From Aphidius gifuensis (Eukaryota; Arthropoda; Insecta; Hymenoptera; Braconidae), in NCBI RefSeq assembly GCF_014905175.1, contig NC_057789.1, positions 1,240,001-1,304,000 of the forward strand: a stretch of 64,000 bases of DNA, read 5' to 3'. A program made the translations under genes and the position numbers. Positions 63,573 to 64,000 of this stretch are shown here, piece after piece (position 1 is the stretch's first letter; every line of letters starts with the position of its first letter). The notes beneath the pieces were generated by a model. The model was given only the letters and a program-made list of their open reading frames with translations, had not been told where the DNA came from and did not search any database.

Positions 63573-63947
63573 ATGTTCAAGGTCCAAGTTGTGTAAGGAT
63601 TACGGGTGGACCAATCCAAGGTGTTTTTTTTTTTTTTTCTTAATTTTTAAAAATAGAAAAAATAAAATATCATTACCCAATTGCAGATGATGCTGTTGAA
63701 AATATAATAGGGAGAGAGATGAAGGAAGCAAAACTACAAAGAGGGAGCACAAGAGGAAAAAGAGGAGGAAAAAAAATTGTACAAAAGTAACAAAGTGGAA
63801 GAGGGGCCGGTGTTAATACACGCGAGGTGTATTGCGCGAAATGCAAGGCACAATATGCCAACAAGAGCTTGCCTTGATACACTCAACGTACAAAGTTTAT
63901 TTTTTATTTATTATTTTTTTAAATATATATTTTAATTCAAGTGTTCA

Positions 63948-64000
63948 TTTTCATTATCATCACTATCATCATCATCATAATCATCATCATCATCATCATT
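63948..64000. repeat. ATC (CAT) microsatellite at the window edge
   Basis: The tract has repeated ATC units with single interruptions. Confidence 0.9.

Larger units (their letters stand above)
61934..64000. other. Downstream of the DM9 gene, no gene recognised
   Basis: An AATAAA signal sits directly after the stop codon (61937-61942). The rest is AT-rich and without convincing coding potential. It holds a GAA microsatellite near 63.55 kb and an ATC/CAT microsatellite at 63.95-64.0 kb that runs to the window edge. Confidence 0.6.

Overview
The window is strongly AT-rich eukaryotic DNA with long homopolymer runs, GT-AG introns, many dispersed repeats and few exons. Protein content and composition point to an insect. 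A parasitoid wasp of the braconid type is my best guess, from the extreme AT content plus tandem small secreted proteins, but no single sequence here proves it. Nearly every open frame is intronic or intergenic noise; only a few coding units are real.

The main gene is on the + strand from about 9.0 to 57.9 kb. Eight exons encode the body of a PTB-SH2 adaptor that resembles vertebrate SH2D5: a PTB domain built from exons at 9.0, 27.1 and 52.4 kb, a Ser/Thr/Asn-rich linker from exons at 54.3, 54.9 and 56.0 kb, and a C-terminal SH2 domain from exons at 56.3 and 57.7 kb. The 5' end is unresolved: a candidate upstream exon lies at 6.24 kb and a likely alternative first exon at 36.06 kb, which would give an isoform with most of the PTB domain replaced. 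Introns reach 18 and 25 kb.

Nested in the 18-kb intron, on the opposite strand, are two tandemly duplicated small secreted-protein genes (12.1 and 14.1 kb), each with its own TATA box and a 5'UTR intron. The second has a 5'UTR intron swollen by three roughly 375-bp palindromic repeats.

Downstream, a deleted and disabled copy of DCAF13 (Sof1-type WD protein) lies on the minus strand at 58.8-59.24 kb, followed by a miRNA-like hairpin at 59.64 kb and a complete four-exon DM9-repeat (DUF3421) gene at 60.78-61.93 kb on the + strand.

The repeats include a tRNA-derived SINE family with a conserved 18-bp hairpin near its tail (five copies, some inside longer units with terminal inverted repeats), a foldback element at 53.75-54.03 kb, a TTCGA-containing minisatellite at 33.0-33.5 kb, tandem duplications at 7.5, 19.5-20.8 and 21.75 kb, and an inverted pair of dispersed repeats at 23.6 and 56.9 kb within the same primary transcript.

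Nothing was computed: similarity statements are by eye and family names are from memory.
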